Assembly (NCBI GenBank): GCA_945885345.1
Contig: CAMCYP010000001.1
Span: forward strand, 124,001-188,000
DNA length: 64,000 bases
Reading direction: 5' to 3'
DNA from: Bordetella parapertussis
GTDB lineage: Bacteria > Pseudomonadota > Gammaproteobacteria > Burkholderiales > SG8-41
The notes beneath the pieces are model-generated. The model was not told where the DNA came from. It searched no databases and saw nothing but the letters and a program-made list of their open reading frames with translations. Below, one piece after another: positions 43,538-52,515 of this stretch (its first letter is position 1; every line of letters begins with the position of its first letter). Position numbers and translations under genes: made by a program.

Positions 43538-44506
43538 TCAGTCGGGTTTCGCCCCCGACACCTTGACCACCTTCGCCCACTTGGCGATGTCCTGGTTCAG
43601 GTATTTCTCGAACTCGGCCACCGACATCACCATCGCCTCCGCACCCTGTTTCTCCCACGCAGCCACGGTATCGCTGCGCGTGGTGACCTTGGTGATTTCA
43701 GTATTGAGCCGGTCCAGTATCGGCCGCGGCGTCCCGGTCGGCGCCATCACGCCCAGCCAGATCGGCGATTCATAGCCCTTGATCCCGGCTTCCGATACCG
43801 TCGGCACTTCGGGCAGCACCTTGGAACGCTTCAGCCCGGTGGTGCCCAGTGCGCGCACGCGACCGGTGCGCACATTGGAGGTCATGGTTATGACTGCGTC
43901 GAACATCATTTCCACCTGTCCGCTGATCACGCTGGTGCGCGCCTCACCACTGCCCTTGTGCGGAATGTGCACGATGTCCACATTCGCCATCGATTTGAAC
44001 AACTCGCCGGCGAGGTGATACGGCGTGCCGTTGCCCGAAGATGCGTAATTGAGCCCCTTCGCCTTCGCCTTGGCCAGCTTCACCAGTTCCATGACCGATT
44101 TGGCCGGCACCGAGGGATGCACAACCAGCACCAGATCCGAATAATTGATCGGCGCGACCGGCACAAAATCCTTCATCAGCGCGAAGGGTTTTTTCGGAAT
44201 CAAAGATTCATTGATGGTGTGGGTGTTCGACATCAGCAGCAGCGTATAGCCGTCGGGAGCGGACTTGGCGACGGCATCGGTACCGATGATTGAGCCAGCA
44301 CCGGGGCGGTCTTCAACCACGAAGGACTGGCCCAGCGGCTGCTGCATCTGCTGCGCCAGATAACGTGCATAGATGTCCGCCGGACCGCCGGCGCCGAAGG
44401 GCACGATGATGCGGATCGGTTTCACCGGATAGTTCTGGGCATGGGCTGCCGATGCCATGACCAGCAGCATCATTGCCAGGCTGCGCAACACAAATCGACG
44501 GGGCAT
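43538..44506 (-). CDS. Bug-family (TctC-like) substrate-binding protein
   Basis: A 322-residue periplasmic receptor with a signal peptide (LAMMLLVMASAAHAQ), mature YPVKPIRIIVPFGAGGPADI and VVEDRPGAGSIIGTD. I start at ATG 44506 after AGGAGACCGCG; the frame is open to 44599 but that region lacks signal-peptide features. It is followed by the FAH-family gene on the same strand, suggesting that capture and degradation of one acid are linked. The ligand is unknown. Confidence 0.9.
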   Translation of the reverse strand: MPRRFVLRSLAMMLLVMASAAHAQNYPVKPIRIIVPFGAGGPADIYARYLAQQMQQPLGQSFVVEDRPGAGSIIGTDAVAKSAPDGYTLLLMSNTHTINESLIPKKPFALMKDFVPVAPINYSDLVLVVHPSVPAKSVMELVKLAKAKAKGLNYASSGNGTPYHLAGELFKSMANVDIVHIPHKGSGEARTSVISGQVEMMFDAVITMTSNVRTGRVRALGTTGLKRSKVLPEVPTVSEAGIKGYESPIWLGVMAPTGTPRPILDRLNTEITKVTTRSDTVAAWEKQGAEAMVMSVAEFEKYLNQDIAKWAKVVKVSGAKPD

Positions 44507-44681
44507 CGCGGTCTCCTCCTGAAATGCACGACGTTCATGGATGACGTCCGCTGCGGAAACAACCGGCAGACGTCGGATTTTCCACATATTGTAACTCACG
44601 ACATTGCAGGCGAAGTCCGTCGCCGCAGCGCCGGGACAGCCATATTGGTCGGAAATACAGTGGTCCGAAAGACTGACGGTA

Positions 44682-44704
44682 GGCGGCGCGGCCGGCGCGC
44701 CGCC
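44682..44704 (-). terminator. GC-rich hairpin after the ketopantoate-reductase-like gene
   Basis: GGCGGCGCG (44682-44690) pairs with CGCGCCGCC (44696-44704) around a 5-nt loop, 10 nt beyond the stop at 44714. No T run follows on the minus strand, so it may be a 3'-end stabiliser or Rho-dependent terminator rather than a classic intrinsic one. Confidence 0.45.
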
Positions 44705-44713
44705 CCGGCAGCA

Positions 44714-45730
44714 TCAAGCGAGCTTGATCGGCCTCACCGCCACGCCATCCGCGCTGATACGGTGATTCAGCAAGTTGACGCAAGCCGCGACCACGGCAAG
44801 CGACGGCGTTGCCACGCCGGTCATCTGCCCCAGTTCGAGCACGACGTTGACAATGGCATCCATTTCCAGCGGGCGCCCGGCACGCACATCCTGCAGCGTC
44901 GACGTCGGCAGCGACTTGCGTTTTGCCACGTTGGCGACCACGGTTTCGGGGTCGGTATCCAGCTCCGTGCCCACGGCGGCCGCCACCGCAATCACTTCGC
45001 GCATCAGGGCCACAGCCAGTGAACTCGTCCCCGGGAATTCCGCGATTTCGCGGCCGCTGGACTGAGTGATCGCGCCCAGCGAGTTCCACACCGCATTGCC
45101 CGTCAGCTTGGTCCACTTCACCTTGCGCACGTCTTCGGACACCCTGCCGTTCCAGCCGGCCCGGGTGGTCATCGCAGCAATTTCCTTGACGCGCGATGTC
45201 ACGCTGTTATCGATCTCGCCGATGACCAGCGCATCCGTTTCAGCGTCCGGCAATTTGATATGCCCCGGCGCAATCATGTCCGCCGGTTTCAATGCAGTGC
45301 CACCGATAATCAGGTGCGGCTCGAAGGTACGCGACAACACGCCGTCCGGATCCAGCGTCTTCAGTTGCGTACCCTTGAATTTCGATTCGATGCCCTGGAA
45401 ATACCACCAGGGAATGCCGTTCTGCGGAAACACAAACACGCCGTCTTTGGCCACCAGGCCGCGGATATGCTGTGCAGCAGCCGCAATCTGCTGCGATTTC
45501 AGGGTCACAAAAACCACATCGTACGGCCCCTTCTCTTCACCGGGCTTGCACACGCGCACCTTGATCGGATCGGGCCGTCCGCTGCGCGGGCCTTCAAGAA
45601 TGATGCCGCGATTCGCCAACGCCTCATATTGCGCGCCGCGCGCCACCAGCGTCACATCCTCACCGGCGGCCGTCAGTATTGCGCCGAGATAGCCGCCGAT
45701 CGCCCCCGCTCCGTAGACCAGTACTTTCAT
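44714..45730 (-). CDS. 2-dehydropantoate 2-reductase family protein
   Basis: A 338-residue NADPH enzyme of the ketopantoate reductase fold. The Rossmann motif MKVLVYGAGAIGGYLGAIL opens the protein and the catalytic-Lys region is KVKWTKLTGNAVWNSLGA. True PanE makes pantoate for coenzyme A; family paralogues in catabolic clusters reduce other 2-oxo acids. The neighbourhood (Bug, FAH, TctCBA) favours a catabolic paralogue, but pantothenate synthesis cannot be excluded. Good ribosome site AGGGTGAG. Confidence 0.85.
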   Translation of the reverse strand: MKVLVYGAGAIGGYLGAILTAAGEDVTLVARGAQYEALANRGIILEGPRSGRPDPIKVRVCKPGEEKGPYDVVFVTLKSQQIAAAAQHIRGLVAKDGVFVFPQNGIPWWYFQGIESKFKGTQLKTLDPDGVLSRTFEPHLIIGGTALKPADMIAPGHIKLPDAETDALVIGEIDNSVTSRVKEIAAMTTRAGWNGRVSEDVRKVKWTKLTGNAVWNSLGAITQSSGREIAEFPGTSSLAVALMREVIAVAAAVGTELDTDPETVVANVAKRKSLPTSTLQDVRAGRPLEMDAIVNVVLELGQMTGVATPSLAVVAACVNLLNHRISADGVAVRPIKLA

Positions 45731-45798
45731 GACTCACCCTTTTCAGATCGCCGCACAGGACGCGCAGCAATGTTTTTGTTCTGATAGTCTAAACCAAT

Positions 45799-46128
45799 AT
45801 GTTGCCCTGTCGCGTTCACCGCCCCGCCCTCCTGGCCTTGCTGCTGATGATCTGCGGCTGCACGTCACTCGAATGGCACAAGACCGGCGAACACGATGTG
45901 GATCACGACCAGGCACAATGTCTGGCGCAGGCACGAAGCGAAGCGCGGCAGCGCATGCCGCTGCAACAGATACCGGTGCCACAGGTCATCGTCGACCAGC
46001 AAGGCCGGACCATCGTCATGCAAAACAAGCCGCCCGACTCCGAGCGGTTTTTTCTCGAACAAGACCTGCTGCGGCAGTGCATGACCAAGCTGGGCTACAC
46101 CCTGCAGCCCAAACCACAGCCTGAATAG
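45799..46128 (+). CDS. Putative lipoprotein, 109 residues
   Basis: A small predicted lipoprotein. A basic N-terminus and a hydrophobic stretch (ALLALLLMICGC) end in a lipobox-like ICGC with modifiable Cys21, followed by TSLEWHKTG. The mature part is soluble and polar with two further Cys (QCLAQ, RQCMTK) that could form a disulfide. The gene precedes an aldo/keto reductase gene by 14 nt. I recognise no family. It is divergent from the reductase gene at 44714. Confidence 0.65.
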   Translation: MLPCRVHRPALLALLLMICGCTSLEWHKTGEHDVDHDQAQCLAQARSEARQRMPLQQIPVPQVIVDQQGRTIVMQNKPPDSERFFLEQDLLRQCMTKLGYTLQPKPQPE

Positions 46129-46142
46129 AATGAACGGCACAC

Positions 46143-47060
46143 ATGAACAACCCCGCGAATCCGCAGCGCCGCACGGCACTGGCCGCAGCTGTGCTGCTGC
46201 TCACCATGCCTGACGCACGCAGCGCACCGGCAGGACTGATCACGCGACCGATCCCGCGCAGCGGCGAACGGCTGCCCGTGATCGGCCTCGGCACCTACCA
46301 GGCCTTCGACGTACCCCGCGACCGCCTGGCACAGACTGAATTGCAGGCTGTGCTGCGCCGTTTCATCGAGTTCGGTGGCAAGGTCGTCGATTCCTCACCG
46401 ATGTACGGCCAGGCCGAAGCGGCGGTGGGCACACTCAGTTCGGCGCTGGACGTGCGCAAATCGCTGTTCCTCGCCACCAAGGTCTGGACCAGCGGTCGCG
46501 CCGCGGGCATCCGGCAGATGGAAGAATCCATGCGGCTGATGCAGGCCGGGACCATCGACCTGATGCAGGTGCACAACCTGCTCGATCTCAAAACCCATCT
46601 GCCGGTGCTGCGCGACTGGAAAAAATCCGGCCGCATCCGTTATCTCGGCATCACCCATTACCACGCCGGTGCGCATGCCGAACTGGAAAAGCTGGTCACA
46701 ACCGGCGATTTCGATTTTGTGCAGATCAACTACTCGCTGGATGAACCGGAAGCGGAATCACGCTTGCTGCCCGCCTGCGCCGATTCCGGTACCGCGACAT
46801 TGATCAACCGGCCGTTTTCGCAGGCGGGCTTGTTCAGTACCGTGCGCGGACGCCCGTTGCCGCCGTGGTGCACGGAGCTCGATTGTTCAAGCTGGGCACA
46901 GTTTTTCCTGAAATGGATCATCAGCCATCCCGCGGTGACCTGCGCCATCCCAGGCACCCGGCGCGTCAGCCACCTTGATGACAACATGCAGGCCGGCATC
47001 GGCCGCCTGCCGGATGCCACCATGCGCCATCGCATGGCGGAATTCCTGCAGGCTCTGTGA
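46143..47060 (+). CDS. Aldo/keto reductase with Tat-like signal
   Basis: A 305-residue AKR-fold enzyme. The tetrad is Asp83 and Tyr88 (VVDSSPMYGQ), Lys113 (FLATKVW) and a His at 172 or 174 (GITHYHAG). The N-terminus has a twin-Arg start followed by a hydrophobic stretch (RRTALAAAVLLL), suggesting Tat export of a cofactor-loaded enzyme. The usual AKR NADPH site near the C-terminus is only partly recognisable (CAIPGTRRVSHLDDN). It overlaps the DUF6279 lipoprotein gene start (GTGA), so it is coupled to it. Confidence 0.87.
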   Translation: MNNPANPQRRTALAAAVLLLTMPDARSAPAGLITRPIPRSGERLPVIGLGTYQAFDVPRDRLAQTELQAVLRRFIEFGGKVVDSSPMYGQAEAAVGTLSSALDVRKSLFLATKVWTSGRAAGIRQMEESMRLMQAGTIDLMQVHNLLDLKTHLPVLRDWKKSGRIRYLGITHYHAGAHAELEKLVTTGDFDFVQINYSLDEPEAESRLLPACADSGTATLINRPFSQAGLFSTVRGRPLPPWCTELDCSSWAQFFLKWIISHPAVTCAIPGTRRVSHLDDNMQAGIGRLPDATMRHRMAEFLQAL

Positions 47061-47947
47061 CTGCGACACGGACCATGCGCCTGCGCCTGATCATGGCCCT
47101 GCTATGCCTGCTGCTCGGCAGCGGCTGCAGCATGCTGCGCGTCGGTTACGGCCATTTCGATTCCGTCGCGGCCTGGATGGCCCACGACTACTTCGACCTC
47201 AACGCCGACCAGCGCGACCTGTTCGCGCAACGCTTCGAACGCCTGCACCTGTGGCATCGCCAGACCCAGCTGCCCGAATACGCGCAGTTCCTCGGCGACA
47301 TCCAGTCACGCGCCAAACGCGGCCTGCGCGAAAATGACATGTTGTGGGTGGTGGACGGCTTCAGACAACGCTATGCGCGCATCGCCATTCGTGGCGCCGC
47401 GGATGCGGCGGACCTGCTGGCCACGCTGACGCCGGAACAGATTGAGCACTTCCGCCAGCAGATCGCCAAGGACAACCGCAAGTTCATGCGCGAACACCGC
47501 ATCAATGACAGCGAAGCTGAACGGCGCAAGGTGGTACAGGAGCGCAGCTTGTCGCAATTGCGCGATTGGGTCGGGCCGTTGAGTGACGCGCAGCAGAGTA
47601 AAGTCAGTGCCCTGCTGCAAACCATGCCGCTGATCGACAAAATCCGCCACGAAGACCGGCTGCGCCGCCAGCGCGAATTTTTCGCATTGCTCGAACAGCG
47701 CAATGGCGATCGCGCCGTATTCGCGCAGCGGCTGCGCGACTGGCTGGCAAACTGGGAAGCCGGACGCAGCGCCGAACAGTCGCGACTGTTTGATGAATCC
47801 TGGAAAAAACGCGCCGAATTTTATGCCGCAATCGATCACATGCTGACTCCCGCGCAACGCCAGCACCTGCTGCACCGGCTGCAGGACTACATCGACGATT
47901 TCCGCGCGTTATCCCGGGCGAAAACCGGCGTGGCGCAAAACCGTTAA
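47057..47947 (+). CDS. DUF6279 family lipoprotein
   Basis: A 296-residue predicted lipoprotein of a family known from proteobacteria but without assigned function. The signal region LRLIMALLCLLLGSGC has lipobox Cys24, followed by GYGHFDSVAAWMAHDYFDL, which I recognise as the DUF6279 N-terminus. The rest is helical and rich in charged residues. A GTG at 47057 overlaps the upstream stop; an ATG at 47075 is the alternative start and would keep the whole signal. Confidence 0.8.
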   Translation: MTATRTMRLRLIMALLCLLLGSGCSMLRVGYGHFDSVAAWMAHDYFDLNADQRDLFAQRFERLHLWHRQTQLPEYAQFLGDIQSRAKRGLRENDMLWVVDGFRQRYARIAIRGAADAADLLATLTPEQIEHFRQQIAKDNRKFMREHRINDSEAERRKVVQERSLSQLRDWVGPLSDAQQSKVSALLQTMPLIDKIRHEDRLRRQREFFALLEQRNGDRAVFAQRLRDWLANWEAGRSAEQSRLFDESWKKRAEFYAAIDHMLTPAQRQHLLHRLQDYIDDFRALSRAKTGVAQNR

Positions 47948-48002
47948 GCGTGAATCCATCGCAATAATCACTAACTCATTAATTTAATTACACATTCTTA
48001 CC

Positions 48003-49160
48003 ATGCCGCACTACCCAGGCCACATCCAATCAAAGCTCCCCCACGTCGGCACCACCATCTTCACGGTGATGTCGCGCCTTGCCGCCGAACACAAGGCGAT
48101 CAACCTGTCGCAGGGCTTCCCGGATTTTGACTGCACGCCGGAACTGCGCGCGCTGGTCACCAAACACTTCAACGCCGGCCTCAACCAGTACCCGCCGATG
48201 GCCGGCATCGCGCCCTTGCGTGAAGCCATCGCAGAAAAAATCGAATCGCTGTACGGTACGCATTACGACGTCGAGCATGAAGTCACGATCGTGCCCGGCG
48301 CAACTTATGCCATCTACACAGCGGTCGCCGCGCTGATCCGCCCCGGCGATGAAGTCATCCTGCTCGAACCCACCTACGACAGCTACGGGCCCGCGGTCGA
48401 AGTGCACGGCGGCGTGCCGGTGTATGTGCAACTACGCTACCCCGACTACAGCATCGACTGGCAAGCCGTGCAGGCCGCGATCACGCCGAAGACGAAGCTG
48501 ATGATCATCAACACCCCGCACAACCCGACCGCCACCGTGCTGTCGGCGGAAGACCTGCGGCTCCTGGAAAATTTACTGAAGCACACCAACATCGCCGTGA
48601 TCAGCGATGAGGTTTATGAACACATCGTGTTTGATGGTTACCAGCACCAGAGCGTCGCGCGTTTCCCCGGATTGGCCGAACGCAGTTTCCTGGTGTCATC
48701 CTTCGGCAAGACCTACCACGTCACCGGCTGGAAAATGGGCTATGTCGCCGCACCGCGCGAACTCATGAACGAATTCCGCAAGGTGCACCAGTTCAACGCC
48801 TTCGTCGCGAACGGCCCGTTGCAATATGTGTTCGCCGAATACATGCAGAACAAGGACGCCTATCTGCAGCTCGCGGCCTTTTATCAGAAAAAGCGCGACT
48901 TCTTTCTGGATGGACTAAAAGGCTCGCGCTTCAAACCCCTGCCCTCGCGCGGCACCTTTTTCCAGAACCTGTCTTATGAAATGATCAGCGAGGAAAAAGA
49001 TACTGATCTTGCGGTGCGACTGACCAGGGAACATGGCGTTGCCTCAATCCCGGTGTCCGTGTTCTACCGTCAACCGCCGGCACATCGAGTGTTGAGGTTT
49101 TGTTTTGCCAAGTCCGAAGAGACACTGGCGAAAGGTGCCGCCATATTGAGCAAACTTTGA
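48003..49160 (+). CDS. PLP-dependent aminotransferase, methionine aminotransferase-like (YbdL family)
   Basis: A 385-residue fold-type I aminotransferase. The PLP-binding Lys236 lies in SSFGKTYHVTGWKMGY, the family-typical KTYHVTGWK motif of YbdL and kynurenine aminotransferases. HNPTATVLSAED supplies the Asn ring contact. YbdL transaminates methionine, phenylalanine and histidine with a 2-oxoacid acceptor. The gene stands alone with a short AT-rich leader and no clear ribosome site. Function by similarity, substrate specificity not proven. Confidence 0.9.
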   Translation: MPHYPGHIQSKLPHVGTTIFTVMSRLAAEHKAINLSQGFPDFDCTPELRALVTKHFNAGLNQYPPMAGIAPLREAIAEKIESLYGTHYDVEHEVTIVPGATYAIYTAVAALIRPGDEVILLEPTYDSYGPAVEVHGGVPVYVQLRYPDYSIDWQAVQAAITPKTKLMIINTPHNPTATVLSAEDLRLLENLLKHTNIAVISDEVYEHIVFDGYQHQSVARFPGLAERSFLVSSFGKTYHVTGWKMGYVAAPRELMNEFRKVHQFNAFVANGPLQYVFAEYMQNKDAYLQLAAFYQKKRDFFLDGLKGSRFKPLPSRGTFFQNLSYEMISEEKDTDLAVRLTREHGVASIPVSVFYRQPPAHRVLRFCFAKSEETLAKGAAILSKL

Positions 49161-49200
49161 AGCCGCAATAGCTCTCGCATAAAAATATCAATAAAATCAA

Positions 49201-49218
49201 ATACTTATAAAGTATACT
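49201..49218 (+). promoter_or_regulatory. Palindromic promoter region of the exported carbonic-anhydrase-like gene
   Basis: ATACTT-ATA-AAGTAT forms a perfect palindrome at 49201-49215 overlapping a TATACT -10-like hexamer at 49213-49218, 34 nt before the start. The palindrome could be an operator. No clear -35 element is seen. Confidence 0.35.
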
Positions 49219-49252
49219 CTGGCAATCTCGATCCACCATCAGGGAGAAAGTT

Positions 49253-49798
49253 ATGCATCAGCACGCTGAACAAGAGCCGGTCGCTGCGGAAAATTACCGC
49301 AGGAAATTTCTGCAGATTGCTGCTCTGGGCGGCGGCGTCAGTCTTTTGGCAACCACTTCCACGCTGCCGCAGGCGCAGGCGGCGAGCACCACCGACGCGT
49401 TGTTGTTGAGCTGCATGGATTTCCGCCTCATGGATGATATCGAACGCTATATGTCCGGCCGCGGGCTGCGCGACAAATATGATCATGTGGTGCTCGCCGG
49501 CGCCTCCCTCGGCGCGATCACCGACAAGTACCCGGCCTGGAACAAGACCTTCTGGGAACATCTGGATATCGCGATCTCGCTGCACAGCATCCACACCGTC
49601 ATCGTCATGGATCACCGCGATTGCGGCGCTTACAAGGTCATCCTCGGTGCCGAACACGCCAAAGACCCCAAGACCGAGAAAGACAGCCACGCCACGCAAC
49701 TGAAGAAGCTCCGAGCCATGATCAACGCGAAATACCCGAAGCTTAAAGTGGAAACGCTACTGATGGCGCTCGACGGCAAGGTGGAGACAGCAGGCTAG
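49253..49798 (+). CDS. Exported beta-carbonic-anhydrase-like protein
   Basis: A 181-residue protein with a Tat-like signal (YRRKFLQIAALGGGVSLLA) and the beta-carbonic-anhydrase zinc site in reduced form: Cys54, Asp56 and Arg58 in SCMDFR, His121 and Cys124 in MDHRDCGAYK. Beta-class enzymes normally have about 200-220 residues, so the C-terminal part is short, and some canonical parts may be missing. It may hydrate CO2 in the periplasm or only bind zinc. Good ribosome site (GGGAGAAAG). Confidence 0.8.
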   Translation: MHQHAEQEPVAAENYRRKFLQIAALGGGVSLLATTSTLPQAQAASTTDALLLSCMDFRLMDDIERYMSGRGLRDKYDHVVLAGASLGAITDKYPAWNKTFWEHLDIAISLHSIHTVIVMDHRDCGAYKVILGAEHAKDPKTEKDSHATQLKKLRAMINAKYPKLKVETLLMALDGKVETAG

Positions 49799-49830
49799 GT
49801 TGTCCGGAAAAACCGTCGCGGAGCCATCAC

Positions 49831-50286
49831 ATGTACTCAAAAACCCTGTTCGCCGGCTGGGCCGACATGGATTTCAACGCACACATGAAGAACACGGCCT
49901 TTCTCGATAAATCCGCCGATCTGCGCATGATGTTCTTCGCCGACAACGGCTTTCCGGCCGCGGAGTTCTCGCGCCTCAAACTGGGCCCTGTCGTGATGAA
50001 AGACGAAGTGGAATACCGGAAGGAAATTAGCCTGTTGCAGGAGATCACGGTCACCCTGGCGATTGCGGGCCACTCCGGGGACGGCAGCCGTTTCGCCTTG
50101 CGCAATGAAATTCTCCGCCCGGACGGCACACTCTGCGCCAAGGTGACGAGTACGGGGGGATGGCTGGATTTGACCGCGAGAAAACTGATCGCGCCACCGG
50201 AAGCCTTGCATAACGCGATGAAGTCACTCCCGAGAACGAGCGATTTCATGGTGCTGCCATCCAGCATCAAGGAACGCCCGGCCTAG
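49831..50286 (+). CDS. Hotdog-fold acyl-CoA thioesterase (4HBT-like)
   Basis: A 151-residue single-hotdog protein. The motif DMDFNAHMKNTAFLDKSAD matches the 4-hydroxybenzoyl-CoA thioesterase group (DxDxxGHMNNxxY). It hydrolyses acyl-CoA or aryl-CoA esters. It lies 33 nt after the carbonic-anhydrase-like gene but need not be linked to it. Its stop codon shares a CTAG with the stop of the converging transporter gene, so the two genes overlap by 4 nt tail to tail. Substrate unknown. Confidence 0.82.
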   Translation: MYSKTLFAGWADMDFNAHMKNTAFLDKSADLRMMFFADNGFPAAEFSRLKLGPVVMKDEVEYRKEISLLQEITVTLAIAGHSGDGSRFALRNEILRPDGTLCAKVTSTGGWLDLTARKLIAPPEALHNAMKSLPRTSDFMVLPSSIKERPA

Positions 50287-51593
50287 GCGATTCCCTTCAC
50301 GGCTGCATACACGTACAGCACCGCAATCCCCACCACCGTCATCTTGATGCTGTAGCGCCGGTTCAGTCCCAGCAGTTCTCCAAACGGCAGCCCATAACGC
50401 CCCGCCATCCCCAGCATGGTGTTCGACATCGGACAGGCCGTCAGCCCCACACCCCAGCTGATCAGGAACACCATCGCCAGCATGGTCTGGTCGGGCTGCA
50501 ACGGCATCAGCCACGGCCCCAGCACCGACACCAGGATGATCGGATGCAAACCGATCCAGGCGCAGACATTCATCACGATCAGGCACAGGCTGGCCTCAAA
50601 GGGACCAAAGCGCGAAAACGGCAGACCGAGGTCGAGTGCATCGATGGTGCCGTTCATGCCCGCGGACAGGATGCCTGCGGCAAGGAACAGCGTCAGCTCG
50701 CTGTTCATCGCAGGCAGCCGCGTATGGACATGGCGCAGCAGCCTGGGGCCCGCCTGCGCACCGCTGCGTACCAGCAGCGTGATCACGGTGACCAGTGACG
50801 CCATCGCGGAGATGATCGCCAGCACCGACCACTGCGGCTGCCATTCATGCAGCGCCAGCACGCCGGCAGCGAGCACGGCCGGCACCCACAGCGCTTCCAG
50901 ATGCAACGGATAACCGACAAAGTTCTCTGCCCCGCCGTGGTGTTTTGACGTCAGCGTGAACCAGGTCACCGTGATGCCGGCGACGGCAATCGGCATACCC
51001 CAGAAAATCAGCTGCGTCAGGCTGGCTTCGGGCGCCACTGTCAGCGCCGCCGCCATCGCACCGTAAAACGGCGACCAGCTCGAACCGACGATGAAGGCTT
51101 GCGACAACGCCATCGCCTGCGCCATGGTCAGCTTCGTGCGCGCACTCAGCCGGTCGGCAAAAATCGCCACCGCAGAATAATTGATCACCGCGCCAAAGAG
51201 ATGCACGCCGATCATGGTCTTGAACAGTGCCCCGCGCCCCTGCTGCAATGCTTCGGCGGCATTGTCCTCGCGCATCGCAATCAGTTGCAGGAAAGACACC
51301 GCAATCAACATGCCGGACAACGGCACGTTCTGCGTCAGCGCCATTTTGATCAGGCCTTCGCTGCCGCGCATCATGCCGAACAGAATGCCCAGTGCGCCGA
51401 GTCCGGCCAGCACCAGCACCATGATCAACTGGTGGCGCGGCAAACGCGGCAGCAACAGCAGGCAGGCTGTCCAGGCGATGACGCCGGTGATCCACGCGGG
51501 ATAGGCCGGCAGCCAGACCGCGGCAATGACGAGGAGGACCACCGCGACATAACACCAGGCGGCGAGCTTGTCGCGGGAAACAACCGTGTTCAA
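50283..51593 (-). CDS. Polytopic inner-membrane protein, probable transporter of unknown family
   Basis: A 436-residue protein with roughly 12 hydrophobic segments. I do not recognise a family with confidence. Prominent stretches are SQAFIVGSSWSPFYGAMAAA, with a polar residue cluster in the membrane, and TACPMSNTMLGMAGRYGLPF near the C-terminus, resembling the duplicated helix-loop segments of ion-transporter-superfamily carriers (a weak impression). The gene is not operonic with its neighbours and the substrate is unknown. The ATG at 51593 follows AACACGGTT-type sequence without a clear ribosome site. Confidence 0.65.
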   Translation of the reverse strand: MNTVVSRDKLAAWCYVAVVLLVIAAVWLPAYPAWITGVIAWTACLLLLPRLPRHQLIMVLVLAGLGALGILFGMMRGSEGLIKMALTQNVPLSGMLIAVSFLQLIAMREDNAAEALQQGRGALFKTMIGVHLFGAVINYSAVAIFADRLSARTKLTMAQAMALSQAFIVGSSWSPFYGAMAAALTVAPEASLTQLIFWGMPIAVAGITVTWFTLTSKHHGGAENFVGYPLHLEALWVPAVLAAGVLALHEWQPQWSVLAIISAMASLVTVITLLVRSGAQAGPRLLRHVHTRLPAMNSELTLFLAAGILSAGMNGTIDALDLGLPFSRFGPFEASLCLIVMNVCAWIGLHPIILVSVLGPWLMPLQPDQTMLAMVFLISWGVGLTACPMSNTMLGMAGRYGLPFGELLGLNRRYSIKMTVVGIAVLYVYAAVKGIA

Positions 51594-51646
51594 GCGGGAA
51601 CTTTCAGAAAACCGGCGGGATGGCCCCGCCGGCCGAAACCATCAAA

Positions 51647-52420
51647 TCAGAGTACGCCGGACAGACCGCCGTCGACGTTGATGCAGCAGCCGGTGACATA
51701 ACTCGCGGCATCGGAGGCAAGGAACGCAATCACGTTGGCAACTTCCGCCGATTCACCCATGCGCTTGATCGGCACGGTCTTGCCGGTATCGGCGTAATGC
51801 TGTTCGACCGTCTTGTTATTGCGCGCGGCGCCACGTTCCTGCTGCTTCGACTTGATCTTGCCCACCGCAACGACGTTGACCAGGATGTTGTCGGCCGCCA
51901 GTTCCTTGGACAGTCCCTTGGACAGGGCCAGGCCCGCGGCACGACTGACAGTCGTCGGGAACATCGCCGCGCCCGGCTGCTTGGCGCCGACCATGTTCAG
52001 GCTGATGATGCGGCCGCCGCCAACTTTTTTCATATGCGGGATGGCCGCGCGTGCAGTGCGCACCTGCGCCATGACCTTGATTTCCATGTCGAGGTCCCAG
52101 AAACTGTCGTCGACTTTGTCGAAAGCGACCTGGCCCGAACCGCCGGCGTTGTTGACAACGATGTCAAGGCGACCGAAGTGTTTTGCGGTTTCCTCGATGA
52201 AGCGCTCCATGTCACCTTCCTTGGACGCATCGGCAACGATACCCAGCACATCGCCGCCCTGTTTTTTCAGTTCGGCGGCAAACGCGTCAATCAGCTCCTT
52301 GCGGCGCGCGCAGAACGCGACCTTGGCACCCTCCGCGACCAGACGTCGCACGGCGGCCTCGCCGATGCCTTCGGTGCCACCGGTGACTGCCGCAACCTTG
52401 CCCTTCAATCCGAGTTCCAT
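51647..52420 (-). CDS. SDR family protein lacking the catalytic tetrad
   Basis: A 257-residue Rossmann-fold protein with the cofactor motif TGGTEGIGEA (13-22) and NNAGG (90-94). At the positions of the usual active site I see Met143 for Ser, Thr156 for Tyr and Arg160 for Lys (GAAMFPTTVSRAAG), with Lys115 where Asn is expected. The cofactor site looks intact, so it could bind NAD(P) but should not run standard SDR chemistry. The start at 52420 follows GAGG; the frame reaches 52480 but that would overlap the divergent dehydrogenase leader. Confidence 0.85.
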   Translation of the reverse strand: MELGLKGKVAAVTGGTEGIGEAAVRRLVAEGAKVAFCARRKELIDAFAAELKKQGGDVLGIVADASKEGDMERFIEETAKHFGRLDIVVNNAGGSGQVAFDKVDDSFWDLDMEIKVMAQVRTARAAIPHMKKVGGGRIISLNMVGAKQPGAAMFPTTVSRAAGLALSKGLSKELAADNILVNVVAVGKIKSKQQERGAARNNKTVEQHYADTGKTVPIKRMGESAEVANVIAFLASDAASYVTGCCINVDGGLSGVL

Positions 52421-52515
52421 AACGTGATCCTCACTGTAGTCATTATCAAAATCAGGGGGCGATTGTGACACATCCCGCACAACTGCCGCAGCCGGGTTTG
52501 CTACACTCGCCGCCC

